Shown here: piece after piece, positions 38,268 through 45,683 of the stretch
How positions within the stretch are numbered: the first letter of the stretch is position 1
Layout of the letters: the number at the start of each line of letters is the position of its first letter
NCBI RefSeq assembly: GCF_900182645.1
Contig: NZ_FXTA01000001.1
Span: forward strand, 744,001 to 808,000
DNA: 64,000 bases
Source: Flavobacterium resistens
GTDB taxonomy: Bacteria; Bacteroidota; Bacteroidia; Flavobacteriales; Flavobacteriaceae
Direction of reading: 5' to 3'
Program-made: the position numbers and the translations under genes
The notes under the pieces: model-generated
Database searches by the model: none
Told to the model about the DNA's origin: nothing
What the model saw: only the letters and a program-made list of their open reading frames with translations

Positions 38268-38384
38268 ATAATGTGTAAATTAGAAAATTACTTGATATTC
38301 ATGTCCAAAATAAAAAAGCTCCAATAAGGAGCTTTTTTATTATTTCTATTAAAGAAATTATCTAATTGACAAATTATCTAATTA
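38261..38384. repeat. Inverted repeat spanning the stop codons of two convergent genes
   Basis: About 31 bases at 38261-38291 and their near-complement at 38354-38384 (roughly four mismatches) flank the shared terminator. The left arm includes the ABC ATPase stop codon and the right arm ends with the RluD stop codon. The arms are built on TAATTAGATAAT. Confidence 0.6.
38310..38340. terminator. Bidirectional terminator between the ABC ATPase and rluD genes
   Basis: ATAAAAAAGCTCC and GGAGCTTTTTTAT form a perfect 13-base stem around AATAA. The two genes converge here. Confidence 0.88.
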
Positions 38385-39425
38385 TTCTTCATCTTCAGTA
38401 TTATGCGACTTCACGTAAGTACGCCATTTTTCAATACAATCCTGAAAATCCTGAGGCAATTCTGTATCAAAACGCATCAATTCTCCTGTATTTGGATGAA
38501 CAAAACCAAGCGTTTTAGCATGAAGCGCCTGACGTGGCAATGCTTTAAAACAATTTTCAATAAACTGTTTGTATTTAGTAAACGTCGTGCCTTTCAAAAT
38601 CAAATGTCCACCGTAACGCTCATCATTGAATAATGGATGCCCAATGTGTTTCATATGTGCACGAATTTGGTGTGTTCTTCCTGTTTCAAGTTTACATGAA
38701 ATCAAAGTCACGTAACCAAAACGCTCCAAAACTTTATAATGCGTAATAGCCGGTTTTCCGATTTCTGGATCAGCAAAAACAGCCATTTGCATACGATCTT
38801 TCAAATGTCTTGCTAAGTTTCCTTCAATTGTTCCACTTTCTGCAGCTACATTTCCCCAAACAAGAGCAATATATTCACGTTCGGTAGTTTTAGCTTCAAA
38901 TTGCTTCGCTAAATGCGTCATTGCCGCTTCAGTTTTGGCAACAACCAAAAGTCCTGACGTATCTTTATCAATTCGGTGAACCAATCCCGGACGTTCACTG
39001 CTGTTCATTGGCAAATTATCAAAATGATGTGCCAAAGCATTTACCAGCGTTCCCGTGTAATTTCCGTGACCTGGGTGAACCACCATTCCTGGCTCTTTAT
39101 TGATTAGCAAAAGTGCATCATCTTCATAAACAATATTCAACGGAATATCTTCAGGAAGAATATGATTTTCAAATGGAGGATGTGACAACATTACCGTTAT
39201 CACATCAAAAGGTTTTACTTTATAATTTGATTTTACCGGAATATCATTTACAAAGATATTTCCATTAGTTGCTGCATTTTGAATTTTATTTCGTGTAGCA
39301 TTCGGAATCAAATACATTAAATATTTGTCAATACGCAAAAACGCCTGACCTTTAGGGACTTCAAATCTGTAATGCTCGAATAATTCGTCTTCCAGATCTA
39401 AATTTTCTTCAATATTATTGTTCAT
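38382..39425 (-). CDS. rluD: RluA/RluD family 23S rRNA pseudouridine synthase
   Basis: This 347-residue enzyme isomerises uridine to pseudouridine in ribosomal RNA. An N-terminal S4 RNA-binding domain (about 22-85; LRIDKYLMYLIPNATRN) precedes the catalytic domain. The catalytic Asp is in HRIDKDTSGLLV near residue 150. Further family motifs are ETGRTHQIRAHM near 243 and GHPLFNDERYGG. Its start overlaps the end of the PASTA-protein gene by 11 bases, so the two are translationally coupled. RluD is the most likely member, though RluC-like activity cannot be excluded. Confidence 0.92.
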   Translation of the reverse strand: MNNNIEENLDLEDELFEHYRFEVPKGQAFLRIDKYLMYLIPNATRNKIQNAATNGNIFVNDIPVKSNYKVKPFDVITVMLSHPPFENHILPEDIPLNIVYEDDALLLINKEPGMVVHPGHGNYTGTLVNALAHHFDNLPMNSSERPGLVHRIDKDTSGLLVVAKTEAAMTHLAKQFEAKTTEREYIALVWGNVAAESGTIEGNLARHLKDRMQMAVFADPEIGKPAITHYKVLERFGYVTLISCKLETGRTHQIRAHMKHIGHPLFNDERYGGHLILKGTTFTKYKQFIENCFKALPRQALHAKTLGFVHPNTGELMRFDTELPQDFQDCIEKWRTYVKSHNTEDEE

Positions 39426-40032
39426 CTTGTGGGGTTTCTACAGGCACTGCCGTACTGTCTGCCTGGCTATCATCTACATAACTCGCTTTTCCGTCTCCTA
39501 AAACCAAATCAATTTTAGAAGCTTTCAATACGCGGTCTCCTACTTTTAAGTTTCTTCCTTTGTAACGCATTTCCAAAACCATATCTTTTCCAAGATTTGG
39601 AATATAAGTAATCGTTCCCGGCTCAAGCCCTAAAGCTTTCAAAGTAGGAACCGCTTCACGATATGTTTTTTCAATCAAATCAGGAATTTTAACAGATGAA
39701 AATCCTGAAGCGTTAATTTTAATATATATTTTTCTTCCAACTTTCACCTTCGTTCCCGGCAATGGATCTTGCTCAACAACACTGAATTTCGGAAATTCAC
39801 TTCGGTAATCAACACTATCCAAAAGCACATAATCTAAGTCCAGTTCGTCTAATTTCTCTTCAACCTGCTCTTCAGTTAATCTTGCTAAATTCGGAACCGC
39901 AATTTCATGTCCATGATCAGTTGTAAAAGTCAGCCAATGCATAAACAAATAACCCAAAACTGCAATGATAGCAGCCGCACCCAATAATTGTAAAAAAAAT
40001 ACGCGGCTAGTTAAATACTTACGTAAACTCAT
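39415..40032 (-). CDS. Membrane-anchored PASTA domain protein
   Basis: This 205-residue protein has one N-terminal membrane helix (about 12-32) and PASTA domains facing the periplasm. VPNLARLTEEQVEEKLDELD begins the first (seen as VPNLARLTEEQ), then KIPDLIEKTYREAVPTL near 115. The C-terminus is acidic. PASTA domains bind peptidoglycan or muropeptides. Unlike the PASTA kinases of Gram-positives, there is no kinase domain. It is coupled to rluD and lies opposite ddl across a repeat-filled gap, a cell-wall-flavoured neighbourhood. Confidence 0.88.
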   Translation of the reverse strand: MSLRKYLTSRVFFLQLLGAAAIIAVLGYLFMHWLTFTTDHGHEIAVPNLARLTEEQVEEKLDELDLDYVLLDSVDYRSEFPKFSVVEQDPLPGTKVKVGRKIYIKINASGFSSVKIPDLIEKTYREAVPTLKALGLEPGTITYIPNLGKDMVLEMRYKGRNLKVGDRVLKASKIDLVLGDGKASYVDDSQADSTAVPVETPQDEQ

Positions 40033-40191
40033 AAATTAATTTTTAGTTGAACGCAAAGATAAAGTATTTCATTTCAAAAAAAATGATAATTTTGTTTAAA
40101 ACAAAAATGCCCTGCGATTGTTATTTCTATTAAAAACTAAAATCTTTGGAATTTGGTATTTTAGAATTTAAAATTTCAATTTTAAGGAGCT

Positions 40192-40260
40192 ATTTCCTGC
40201 TGTCCGCTGTATCTTTTGCGCCGAACCCCGGCACAAAAGGATGTCGCTACCATCAGGGCT
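40192..40260. repeat. GC-rich intergenic repeat with CCGGCACAAAAG hairpin
   Basis: In an otherwise AT-rich gap a GC-rich block contains CTTTTGCGCCG (40213-40223) facing CGGCACAAAAG (40229-40239), one mismatch. The base composition and hairpin suggest a dispersed repeat of the genome. The 417-base gap 40033-40449 contains no gene, only this, the next repeat and an AT-rich tandem run. Confidence 0.5.
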
Positions 40261-40317
40261 AGGGCACTCGGTTTCAAAAGAAGATTTTGTTTTTATTTTA
40301 TTAAACTAATCACAATA

Positions 40318-40393
40318 TTGTCAGGCTGAGCGAAGTCGAAGCCCACGTAAAGTGATGCAGCAAACGGGGCTTCGACTTCGCTCAGCCTGACAA
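40318..40393. repeat. Perfect 28-base inverted repeat (GGCTGAGCGAAGTCGAAG type)
   Basis: The arms at about 40318-40344 and 40367-40393 are perfect complements around a 22-base spacer (core GTCAGGCTGAGCGAAGTCGA). Such a hairpin is a common dispersed intergenic element in Flavobacteriia. The open frame through it yields the artefact peptide FDFAQPD, seen in many spurious annotations. Confidence 0.75.
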
Positions 40394-40397
40394 ACAA

Positions 40398-40440
40398 AAC
40401 GATTAAACGATTAAACAAATAAACGATTAAACAAATAAAT
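40398..40440. repeat. Short AT-rich tandem repeat ahead of ddl
   Basis: Variants of ACGATTAA and ACAAATAA repeat about five times up to the ddl start. The run may form part of the 5' untranslated region of ddl. Confidence 0.5.
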
Positions 40441-40449
40441 AAAAAGTCA

Positions 40450-41421
40450 ATGAAAAACATTGCCATAATAATGGGCGGATATTCAAGCGAATACAAAATT
40501 TCGCTTATCAGCGGAAACGTTGTGTACCAATATCTTGACAAAACAAAATACAACGGATTCCGAATTCATATTTTCAAAGAAAAATGGGTTTATGTAGACG
40601 CAAACGACGCCGAATTCCCAATTGACAGAAACGATTTTTCTGTAACCGTAAACGGAGAAAAAATCACTTTTGACTGTGTTTTCAATGCCATTCACGGAAC
40701 TCCGGGCGAAGACGGATTAATGCAGGCTTATTTTGAATTAATTGGTCTTCCACAATCATCTTGCGATTATTATCAATCGGCTTTGACTTTCAACAAAAGA
40801 GATTTATTATCGGTTTTAAAACCATACGGAATCAAAACGGCAATTTCATATTATCTAAACAAAGGCGACGAAATCAATACTGCCGAAATCGTTAAAAAAG
40901 TAGGGCTTCCTTGTTTCGTAAAACCAAATAAAGCAGGTTCAAGTTTCGGAATTTCAAAAGTAAAATCTGAAGCTGAACTTCCAATCGCAATTGAAGTTGC
41001 TTATAAAGAAGATAACGAAATCATCATTGAAAGTTTCCTTGACGGAACTGAAGTTTCTGTTGGCGTAATCAATTACAAAGGCGAAATCAAAGTTTTACCA
41101 ATCACAGAAATTGTATCTGACAATGATTTCTTCGATTATGAAGCTAAATACGAAGGAAAATCTCAGGAAATCACTCCAGCGAGAATTTCTGACGAACTGA
41201 CACAAAAAGTGGGAGAAACAGCAAAACGTGCTTACGAAGTTTTAAAAATGAAAGGTTTCTCAAGAAGCGAATTCATTATTGTAAACAACGAACCATACAT
41301 GCTTGAAATGAACACGATTCCAGGATTGACAACCGAAAGTTTGATTCCGCAACAAGCAAAAGCAGCAGGAATTTCTCTGGAAGATTTATTCACAAACGCG
41401 ATAGAGCTAGCGCTTTCTTAA
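40450..41421 (+). CDS. ddl: D-alanine--D-alanine ligase
   Basis: This 323-residue ATP-grasp enzyme joins two D-alanines for peptidoglycan precursor synthesis. Landmarks are present: the N-terminal IIMGGYSSEYKISLISG, GTPGEDGLMQAYFEL near residue 85, the ATP-grasp lysine region CFVKPNKAGSSFGISKV near 155, EVSVGVI near 198, and EMNTIPGLTTESLIPQQA near 282. The Tyr/Phe-equivalent ligand-selectivity residues were not examined. It is read away from the PASTA/rluD pair and ends in its own terminator. Confidence 0.95.
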   Translation: MKNIAIIMGGYSSEYKISLISGNVVYQYLDKTKYNGFRIHIFKEKWVYVDANDAEFPIDRNDFSVTVNGEKITFDCVFNAIHGTPGEDGLMQAYFELIGLPQSSCDYYQSALTFNKRDLLSVLKPYGIKTAISYYLNKGDEINTAEIVKKVGLPCFVKPNKAGSSFGISKVKSEAELPIAIEVAYKEDNEIIIESFLDGTEVSVGVINYKGEIKVLPITEIVSDNDFFDYEAKYEGKSQEITPARISDELTQKVGETAKRAYEVLKMKGFSRSEFIIVNNEPYMLEMNTIPGLTTESLIPQQAKAAGISLEDLFTNAIELALS

Positions 41422-41437
41422 AGGTGCTAAGATACTG

Positions 41438-41473
41438 AGATGCTAAGGTTCTAAGATCTTAGCATCTTTTTTT
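41438..41473 (+). terminator. Terminator of ddl, built from CTAAG-type repeats
   Basis: AGATGCTAAG at 41438-41447 pairs with CTTAGCATCT at 41458-41467, followed by T7. The surrounding 41421-41553 interval is filled with CTAAGGTTCTAAG words in both orientations, the same repeat family as at 18310. Confidence 0.75.
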
Positions 41474-41553
41474 ATCTCAAGATTTTAGCTTATCAACCTT
41501 TTTCAACCTTAGAATAAAACCTTAACCACTTAGAACCTTAGAACCTCAAAAAA

Positions 41554-42012
41554 ATGCGAAAAGCCATATTCCCAGGATCATTTGACCCAATTACGTTAGG
41601 ACACGAAGATATCATCAAAAGAGGAGTTCCGTTATTTGATGAAATCGTAATTGCTATTGGTGTAAATGCCGAGAAAAAATACATGTTTTCATTAGAAGAA
41701 AGAAAACGTTTCATCGAAGAAACCTTCAAAGACGAGCCGAAAATTTCAGTAATAACTTATGAAGGATTGACAATTGATTTGGCAAAAAAAGAAAAAGCCA
41801 ATTTCATTTTGAGAGGCTTGCGCAACCCAGCTGATTTCGAATTTGAAAAAGCAATTGCTCACACCAACAGAAAACTTTCAAAAATTGAAACGGTATTTTT
41901 ATTGACCGCTGCAAAAACTTCTTTCATCAGTTCGAGTATTGTTCGTGATGTATTAAGAAATGGCGGCGAATATGAAATGTTAGTTCCAGACGCTGTAAGA
42001 GTTACGAAATAA
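41554..42012 (+). CDS. coaD: Phosphopantetheine adenylyltransferase
   Basis: This enzyme transfers AMP from ATP to 4'-phosphopantetheine, the penultimate step of coenzyme A synthesis. The 152-residue length is standard. The nucleotidyltransferase signature is visible as FPGSFDPITLGHEDII, with the T/HxGH motif at residue about 17-20. LRGLRNPADFEFE lies near 88 and SFISSSIVRDV near 126. It is transcribed alone after the ddl terminator. Confidence 0.96.
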   Translation: MRKAIFPGSFDPITLGHEDIIKRGVPLFDEIVIAIGVNAEKKYMFSLEERKRFIEETFKDEPKISVITYEGLTIDLAKKEKANFILRGLRNPADFEFEKAIAHTNRKLSKIETVFLLTAAKTSFISSSIVRDVLRNGGEYEMLVPDAVRVTK

Positions 42013-42029
42013 GGGAATAAACAAACTTA

Positions 42030-42060
42030 TTTGCACAGGTAAGATAAATCGTTATTTTTG
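42030..42060 (+). promoter_or_regulatory. Consensus Bacteroidota promoter for the 42.1 kb gene
   Basis: TTTG at 42030-42033 and TATTTTTG at 42053-42060 are separated by exactly 19 bases, matching the TTTG-N19-TAnnTTTG consensus. The start codon follows 27 bases after the -7 box. Confidence 0.7.
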
Positions 42061-42086
42061 TTTACCTAACCCTTAAAACCTAAATA

Positions 42087-42689
42087 ATGATTTTTTACGG
42101 AACCAAAGCTGCAAACATCAAAAATGACCAAGTTTTAAACGTAGATTGCTCACATTGCGATTCGAAAGTTTCCATGAGATACAGCATATTTGAAAAATAT
42201 GTTCACATCTATTGGATTCCTTTTTTTCCAATCAAAAAATTAATTTTTGCAGAGTGCAATTCCTGTAAAAAGACATTTGAAAGACACGAACTTCCAACGC
42301 CGACTCAGCAAAAAATTGACAGATCAAAAGGAAAAGTAAACAGTCCTTTTTGGATGTTTTCAGGATTAATGATTATAGGAGCTTTTGTTCTATACGGTTT
42401 TTACAGTTCAGTTCAAACAACAAAAGACACTGAAAATTTTATTCAAAGCCCAAAAATTGGTGACGTTTACCTGATTAATAGCTCAACTGGATTTTATTCA
42501 ACAATGAAACTGGATGAAATTTCAAAAGACAGTTTGGTATTGCTAGTCAATAATATGGAAATTGATAACAAAGAGGAAACTGGAAAAATTGATCTGAAAG
42601 AAAATTATGTAAACAAAAAAACTATAGCCAAAAAAGAGCTGCAAAAACTTTTCACCGAAAATAAAATTTATGAAGTAGTTAGGCATTAA
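42087..42689 (+). CDS. Membrane protein with N-terminal zinc ribbon, unknown function
   Basis: This 200-residue protein has two CxxC pairs (DCSHCDSK near residue 17 and ECNSCKKT near 55) that likely form a zinc ribbon around a YWIPFFPIKK segment. One membrane helix lies at about 87-107. The C-terminal half is probably periplasmic and charged. A well-matched promoter precedes it. The layout resembles other Bacteroidota zinc-ribbon membrane proteins of unknown role. No enzyme motif is evident. Confidence 0.72.
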   Translation: MIFYGTKAANIKNDQVLNVDCSHCDSKVSMRYSIFEKYVHIYWIPFFPIKKLIFAECNSCKKTFERHELPTPTQQKIDRSKGKVNSPFWMFSGLMIIGAFVLYGFYSSVQTTKDTENFIQSPKIGDVYLINSSTGFYSTMKLDEISKDSLVLLVNNMEIDNKEETGKIDLKENYVNKKTIAKKELQKLFTENKIYEVVRH

Positions 42690-42705
42690 CACTTCAAACC
42701 ATAAA

Positions 42706-42737
42706 TTTGTAAGCGAAGCAAATTATAAGTAATTTCG
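42706..42737 (+). promoter_or_regulatory. Near-consensus promoter for the PhnA-like gene
   Basis: TTTG at 42706-42709 is followed after 20 bases by TAATTTCG (one mismatch to TAnnTTTG). The start codon is 24 bases downstream. Confidence 0.45.
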
Positions 42738-42761
42738 CATTTTTAAAATAAACAAGAAATA

Positions 42762-43340
42762 ATGAGCATCGAGAGAGAATTAAACAAGCGAAGCGGATCT
42801 AAATGTGAACTTTGTGGCGCCGAGGAAAATCTAAAAGTATATCAAGTTTTACCAACTCAAAAAGGCGGACTTGACGAAAGCATTTTAGCTTGTAACACCT
42901 GTATTGACCAAATTGAAAACCCAGATAATGTTGATTTAAACCACTGGAGATGTCTAAACGACAGCATGTGGAACGAAAATATTCCGGTTCAGGTTGTGGC
43001 GTGGAGAATGCTAAGCCGTTTGCGCGCTGCAGGTTGGCCTCAGGAATTACTTGACATGATGTATTTAGACGAAGATACGCTGGCATGGGCACAAGCAACA
43101 GGAGAAGGTGAAGATGACGAAAACAAACTCGTTCACCGCGACAGCAACGGCGTTGTTTTACAACACGGAGATTCTGTAGTTTTGATTAAAGATCTTAAAG
43201 TAAAAGGCTCTAGTATGGTAGCCAAACAAGGAACTGCCGTTAGAAACATTCGTTTAGACCACGAAAACGCTGAATATATTGAAGGAAAAGTCGATGGTCA
43301 GCAAATTGTAATTATCACGCAATACGTAAAGAAGATTTAA
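42762..43340 (+). CDS. PhnA-like zinc-ribbon protein
   Basis: This 192-residue cytoplasmic protein has an N-terminal zinc ribbon (CELCGAEE near residue 15, CNTCIDQI near 44) and the C-terminal PhnA domain (about 125-192, DSVVLIKDLKVKGSS and GTAVRNIRL). It was once linked to phosphonate use, but the PhnA family's function is not settled. The middle region (WRMLSRLRAAGWPQELLDMMY) is typical of the longer Bacteroidota form. It is single-copy here without phosphonate genes, so a role in phosphonate breakdown should not be assumed. Confidence 0.88.
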   Translation: MSIERELNKRSGSKCELCGAEENLKVYQVLPTQKGGLDESILACNTCIDQIENPDNVDLNHWRCLNDSMWNENIPVQVVAWRMLSRLRAAGWPQELLDMMYLDEDTLAWAQATGEGEDDENKLVHRDSNGVVLQHGDSVVLIKDLKVKGSSMVAKQGTAVRNIRLDHENAEYIEGKVDGQQIVIITQYVKKI

Positions 43341-43404
43341 AGATTATAAAGTTACTAAGATTCTAAGTTTTTTTTAAACTCATAATTTATAACTCATAAC
43401 TTTT

Positions 43405-43448
43405 AAACATAAAAAAAGCTGTTCGATTGAACAGCTTTTTTTATGTTT
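43405..43448. terminator. Bidirectional terminator between the PhnA-like gene and the 43.5 kb gene
   Basis: AAACATAAAAAAAGCTGTTC pairs perfectly over 20 bases with 43429-43448 around loop GATT. The flanking genes converge on it. Some CTAAG repeat words precede it at 43350-43370. Confidence 0.9.
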
Positions 43449-43455
43449 AAATAAA

Positions 43456-43902
43456 TTATTTTTGGAATAATTTATTGATTTGATCTTTTACAAATGGCTC
43501 AGAAACACTGCTTGTTGCTGAAGTAGCTTCTTTGCTTGAAACCATAAATTGAACTGTAGCTTTCTCTGGAATTACACTTCCTGTGTAATGCAACCAGATA
43601 TAGTTGTTAGGCAATTCTAATTTAATATCATATAATGGGCTTGCAGTAAAACCATTCATGATAATAGAGTAAAGACTTGCGTAATCATTGTTTACATTTT
43701 TGAATGAAAATTTTCTCAAAGCCGAAGAATCGTCATCATTCTGAATACTAGTGTAATACACAGTATATTCGTCTCCAATTTTCTGAATGTAATTGTTATT
43801 TACTTTTCCTAATTTTTCAACCGGAACTGTTTCAAGAACTTTAATTTGTGCAAATGAAACGAAACTTAAGAACAAAGTAGCAATGGTAATAATGTTTTTC
43901 AT
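43456..43902 (-). CDS. Small exported protein, unknown function
   Basis: This is about 148 residues when started at 43902 (MKNIITIATLFLSFVSFAQ), which begins a clean signal peptide; the frame is open 42 bases further upstream. The mature part is a single soluble domain with several aromatic strands. A short serine/alanine-rich stretch (SSKEATSATSSVSE) precedes the last helix. No family was recognised. Confidence 0.65.
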   Translation of the reverse strand: MKNIITIATLFLSFVSFAQIKVLETVPVEKLGKVNNNYIQKIGDEYTVYYTSIQNDDDSSALRKFSFKNVNNDYASLYSIIMNGFTASPLYDIKLELPNNYIWLHYTGSVIPEKATVQFMVSSKEATSATSSVSEPFVKDQINKLFQK

Positions 43903-44079
43903 AACGTATTTGGGGTTTACAATTTTACTGTAGCAAAAAAACATAGAAATAATGAAAAAATCGCTATCAAATCATTATTTTTTTAACACAAAATTGTAAA
44001 ACTTAATTTTAATTTTATAAAATACTGACAAACAATACAATAGAACAAAAATTACTCAACTGTTCTATTTTTCCTCAAT

Positions 44080-45441
44080 CTAGTATTTTTTGTTTTTTTC
44101 GTCTTCTTTCTTTACGACATTACGGGCCACTTCAATTTTAAACTTTTTACCTTTCATTTTTTCGTCTTTGATATGCTTCAACAAATCTTTGACTTTATTG
44201 TATTTTACAGCTGCAAACGAAACAAAATCTTTTACCTCGATCAATCCTAAATCTTCTTTTTCTAATTTTCCTTTTTGAGAAAAGAAACCAACAATATCAA
44301 ATTTATTCAGTTTTGTTTTCTTTCCGCCGCTTATGTAAATGGTTTGAAATTGTGGTGGTTTTGGCAACGAAACAATTCCTTCGACATCTAAAACATTCAT
44401 TTCATAATCAATATAATCCAGCTGTTTTTCACTTTCATGAATAATCACATACGCCGTTCCACTTGCTTGCATACGCGCTGTACGACCATTTCTGTGTGTG
44501 AATTCGTCCTCTTTTAATGGCAGATGATAATGGATAACGTGTTTCATTTCTGGAATATCCAAACCTCTCGCCGCTAAATCTGTTGTGACCAAATAACTAA
44601 TACTTCCGTTTCTAAACTGAATTAAAGCGCGCTCGCGTTCGTCCTGATCCATTCCACCATGATAATAAACTGAATAGATTCCTTTTTCATTCAAAGTATC
44701 ACTGATACGTTCTGCGGCATCTCTATGATTGCAAAAAATAATAGCCGATTCTGATTTCAAAGAACAAATCAAATTGAATAAACTCCCTAATTTGTCTTTT
44801 GCTGGCGAAACAATCATTTTCATCGACAGATTCGCTTTTTCCTCTTCTTCTGGAATAAAATCTAAAACAGTTGGATTTATAACGCGTGTATATTTCGGAA
44901 TTTCAATATCTGAAGTTGCAGAAACCAAAACTCTTTTATTTACTTTCGGCAATCTTCCAATAATAAAAGACATTTGTTCATGAAACCCTAACTGAAGCGA
45001 TTTATCAAACTCATCTAAAATCAAAGTTTGAATTTTATCGGTTCTGAAAGTTTCTCTGTCAATGTGATCGGCAATTCTTCCAGGAGTTCCAATTAAAACT
45101 GCAGGCGGATTGCTTAAATTCTTGATCTCGGTATCAATTGAATGTCCGCCGTAGCAGATATTTACTTTGTATTGTGTTCCCATTTTCTTCCAAACTTGCT
45201 CGATTTGAAGCCCAAGTTCGCGCGAAGGAACCAAAATCAAACATTGAACAGATAGAATTTCAGGCTGCAACATTTCTAAAACCGGAAGCAAAAAAGCCAA
45301 TGTTTTTCCTGATCCTGTTGGAGAAAGCAATAAAACATTGTTTTCGTTCAAAATAGCATCTTGTGCCATTTCTTGCATTTCGTTTAGGCTCTCAATCCCT
45401 AAATTCGAAAGTATGTTGTTGGAATGGTGTTTTTTATTCAT
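44080..45441 (-). CDS. dbpA: DEAD-box ATP-dependent RNA helicase, DbpA-like
   Basis: This 453-residue helicase has the nine family motifs: GSGKT-type SPTGSGKT near residue 44, PSRELG, GTPGR, VLDEFDK-type DEFD (in place of DEAD) near 147, SAT, and the C-terminal HRNGRTARM. The tail (about 385-453) is a DbpA-type RNA-binding domain (KEDLGLIEVKDFVSFAAV, KKFKIEVARN), which in relatives recognises 23S rRNA hairpin 92. It probably aids ribosome assembly. DEFD instead of DEAD is seen in some members. Confidence 0.9.
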   Translation of the reverse strand: MNKKHHSNNILSNLGIESLNEMQEMAQDAILNENNVLLLSPTGSGKTLAFLLPVLEMLQPEILSVQCLILVPSRELGLQIEQVWKKMGTQYKVNICYGGHSIDTEIKNLSNPPAVLIGTPGRIADHIDRETFRTDKIQTLILDEFDKSLQLGFHEQMSFIIGRLPKVNKRVLVSATSDIEIPKYTRVINPTVLDFIPEEEEKANLSMKMIVSPAKDKLGSLFNLICSLKSESAIIFCNHRDAAERISDTLNEKGIYSVYYHGGMDQDERERALIQFRNGSISYLVTTDLAARGLDIPEMKHVIHYHLPLKEDEFTHRNGRTARMQASGTAYVIIHESEKQLDYIDYEMNVLDVEGIVSLPKPPQFQTIYISGGKKTKLNKFDIVGFFSQKGKLEKEDLGLIEVKDFVSFAAVKYNKVKDLLKHIKDEKMKGKKFKIEVARNVVKKEDEKNKKY

Positions 45442-45465
45442 TTTGCAAAAGTAGGGAAAAAAGTT

Positions 45466-45645
45466 GTTTCAAGTTTCAGGTTTCAAGTTTCAAGTTATTT
45501 AACGCAAAAGTTTTGTGTCACGCAGATTTTGCAGATTTAAGCAGATCAAATTTTAATTTAAAAAAATAAATCAGTCAAAATCTGCAAAATCTGCGTGAAA
45601 CAAATAACCACAAAGCACATCAACTTTAAACCTGAAACTTGAAAC
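45466..45645. repeat. Nested inverted repeat element (two perfect arm pairs)
   Basis: An outer pair of 18 bases (GTTTCAAGTTTCAGGTTT at 45466-45483 against 45628-45645) encloses an inner pair of 20 bases (CACGCAGATTTTGCAGATTT at 45519-45538 against 45578-45597). Both pairs are perfect. The element fills the gap between the helicase and the M14 peptidase gene. It reads as a dispersed genome repeat, perhaps a non-autonomous mobile element. Confidence 0.75.
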
Positions 45646-45683
45646 AAAAAAACTTATATTTGATTCCTATTAAAATTAAACTC

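Noticed and set aside
40293..40553. 86-residue open frame on the minus strand ending in a FDFAQPD-containing peptide
   Set aside because: It is a translation of the 40318-40393 inverted repeat, a known annotation artefact, and overlaps ddl.
43904..43944. Upstream start of the 43.5 kb exported protein
   Set aside because: The extra 14 residues precede a clean signal peptide that starts at 43902.
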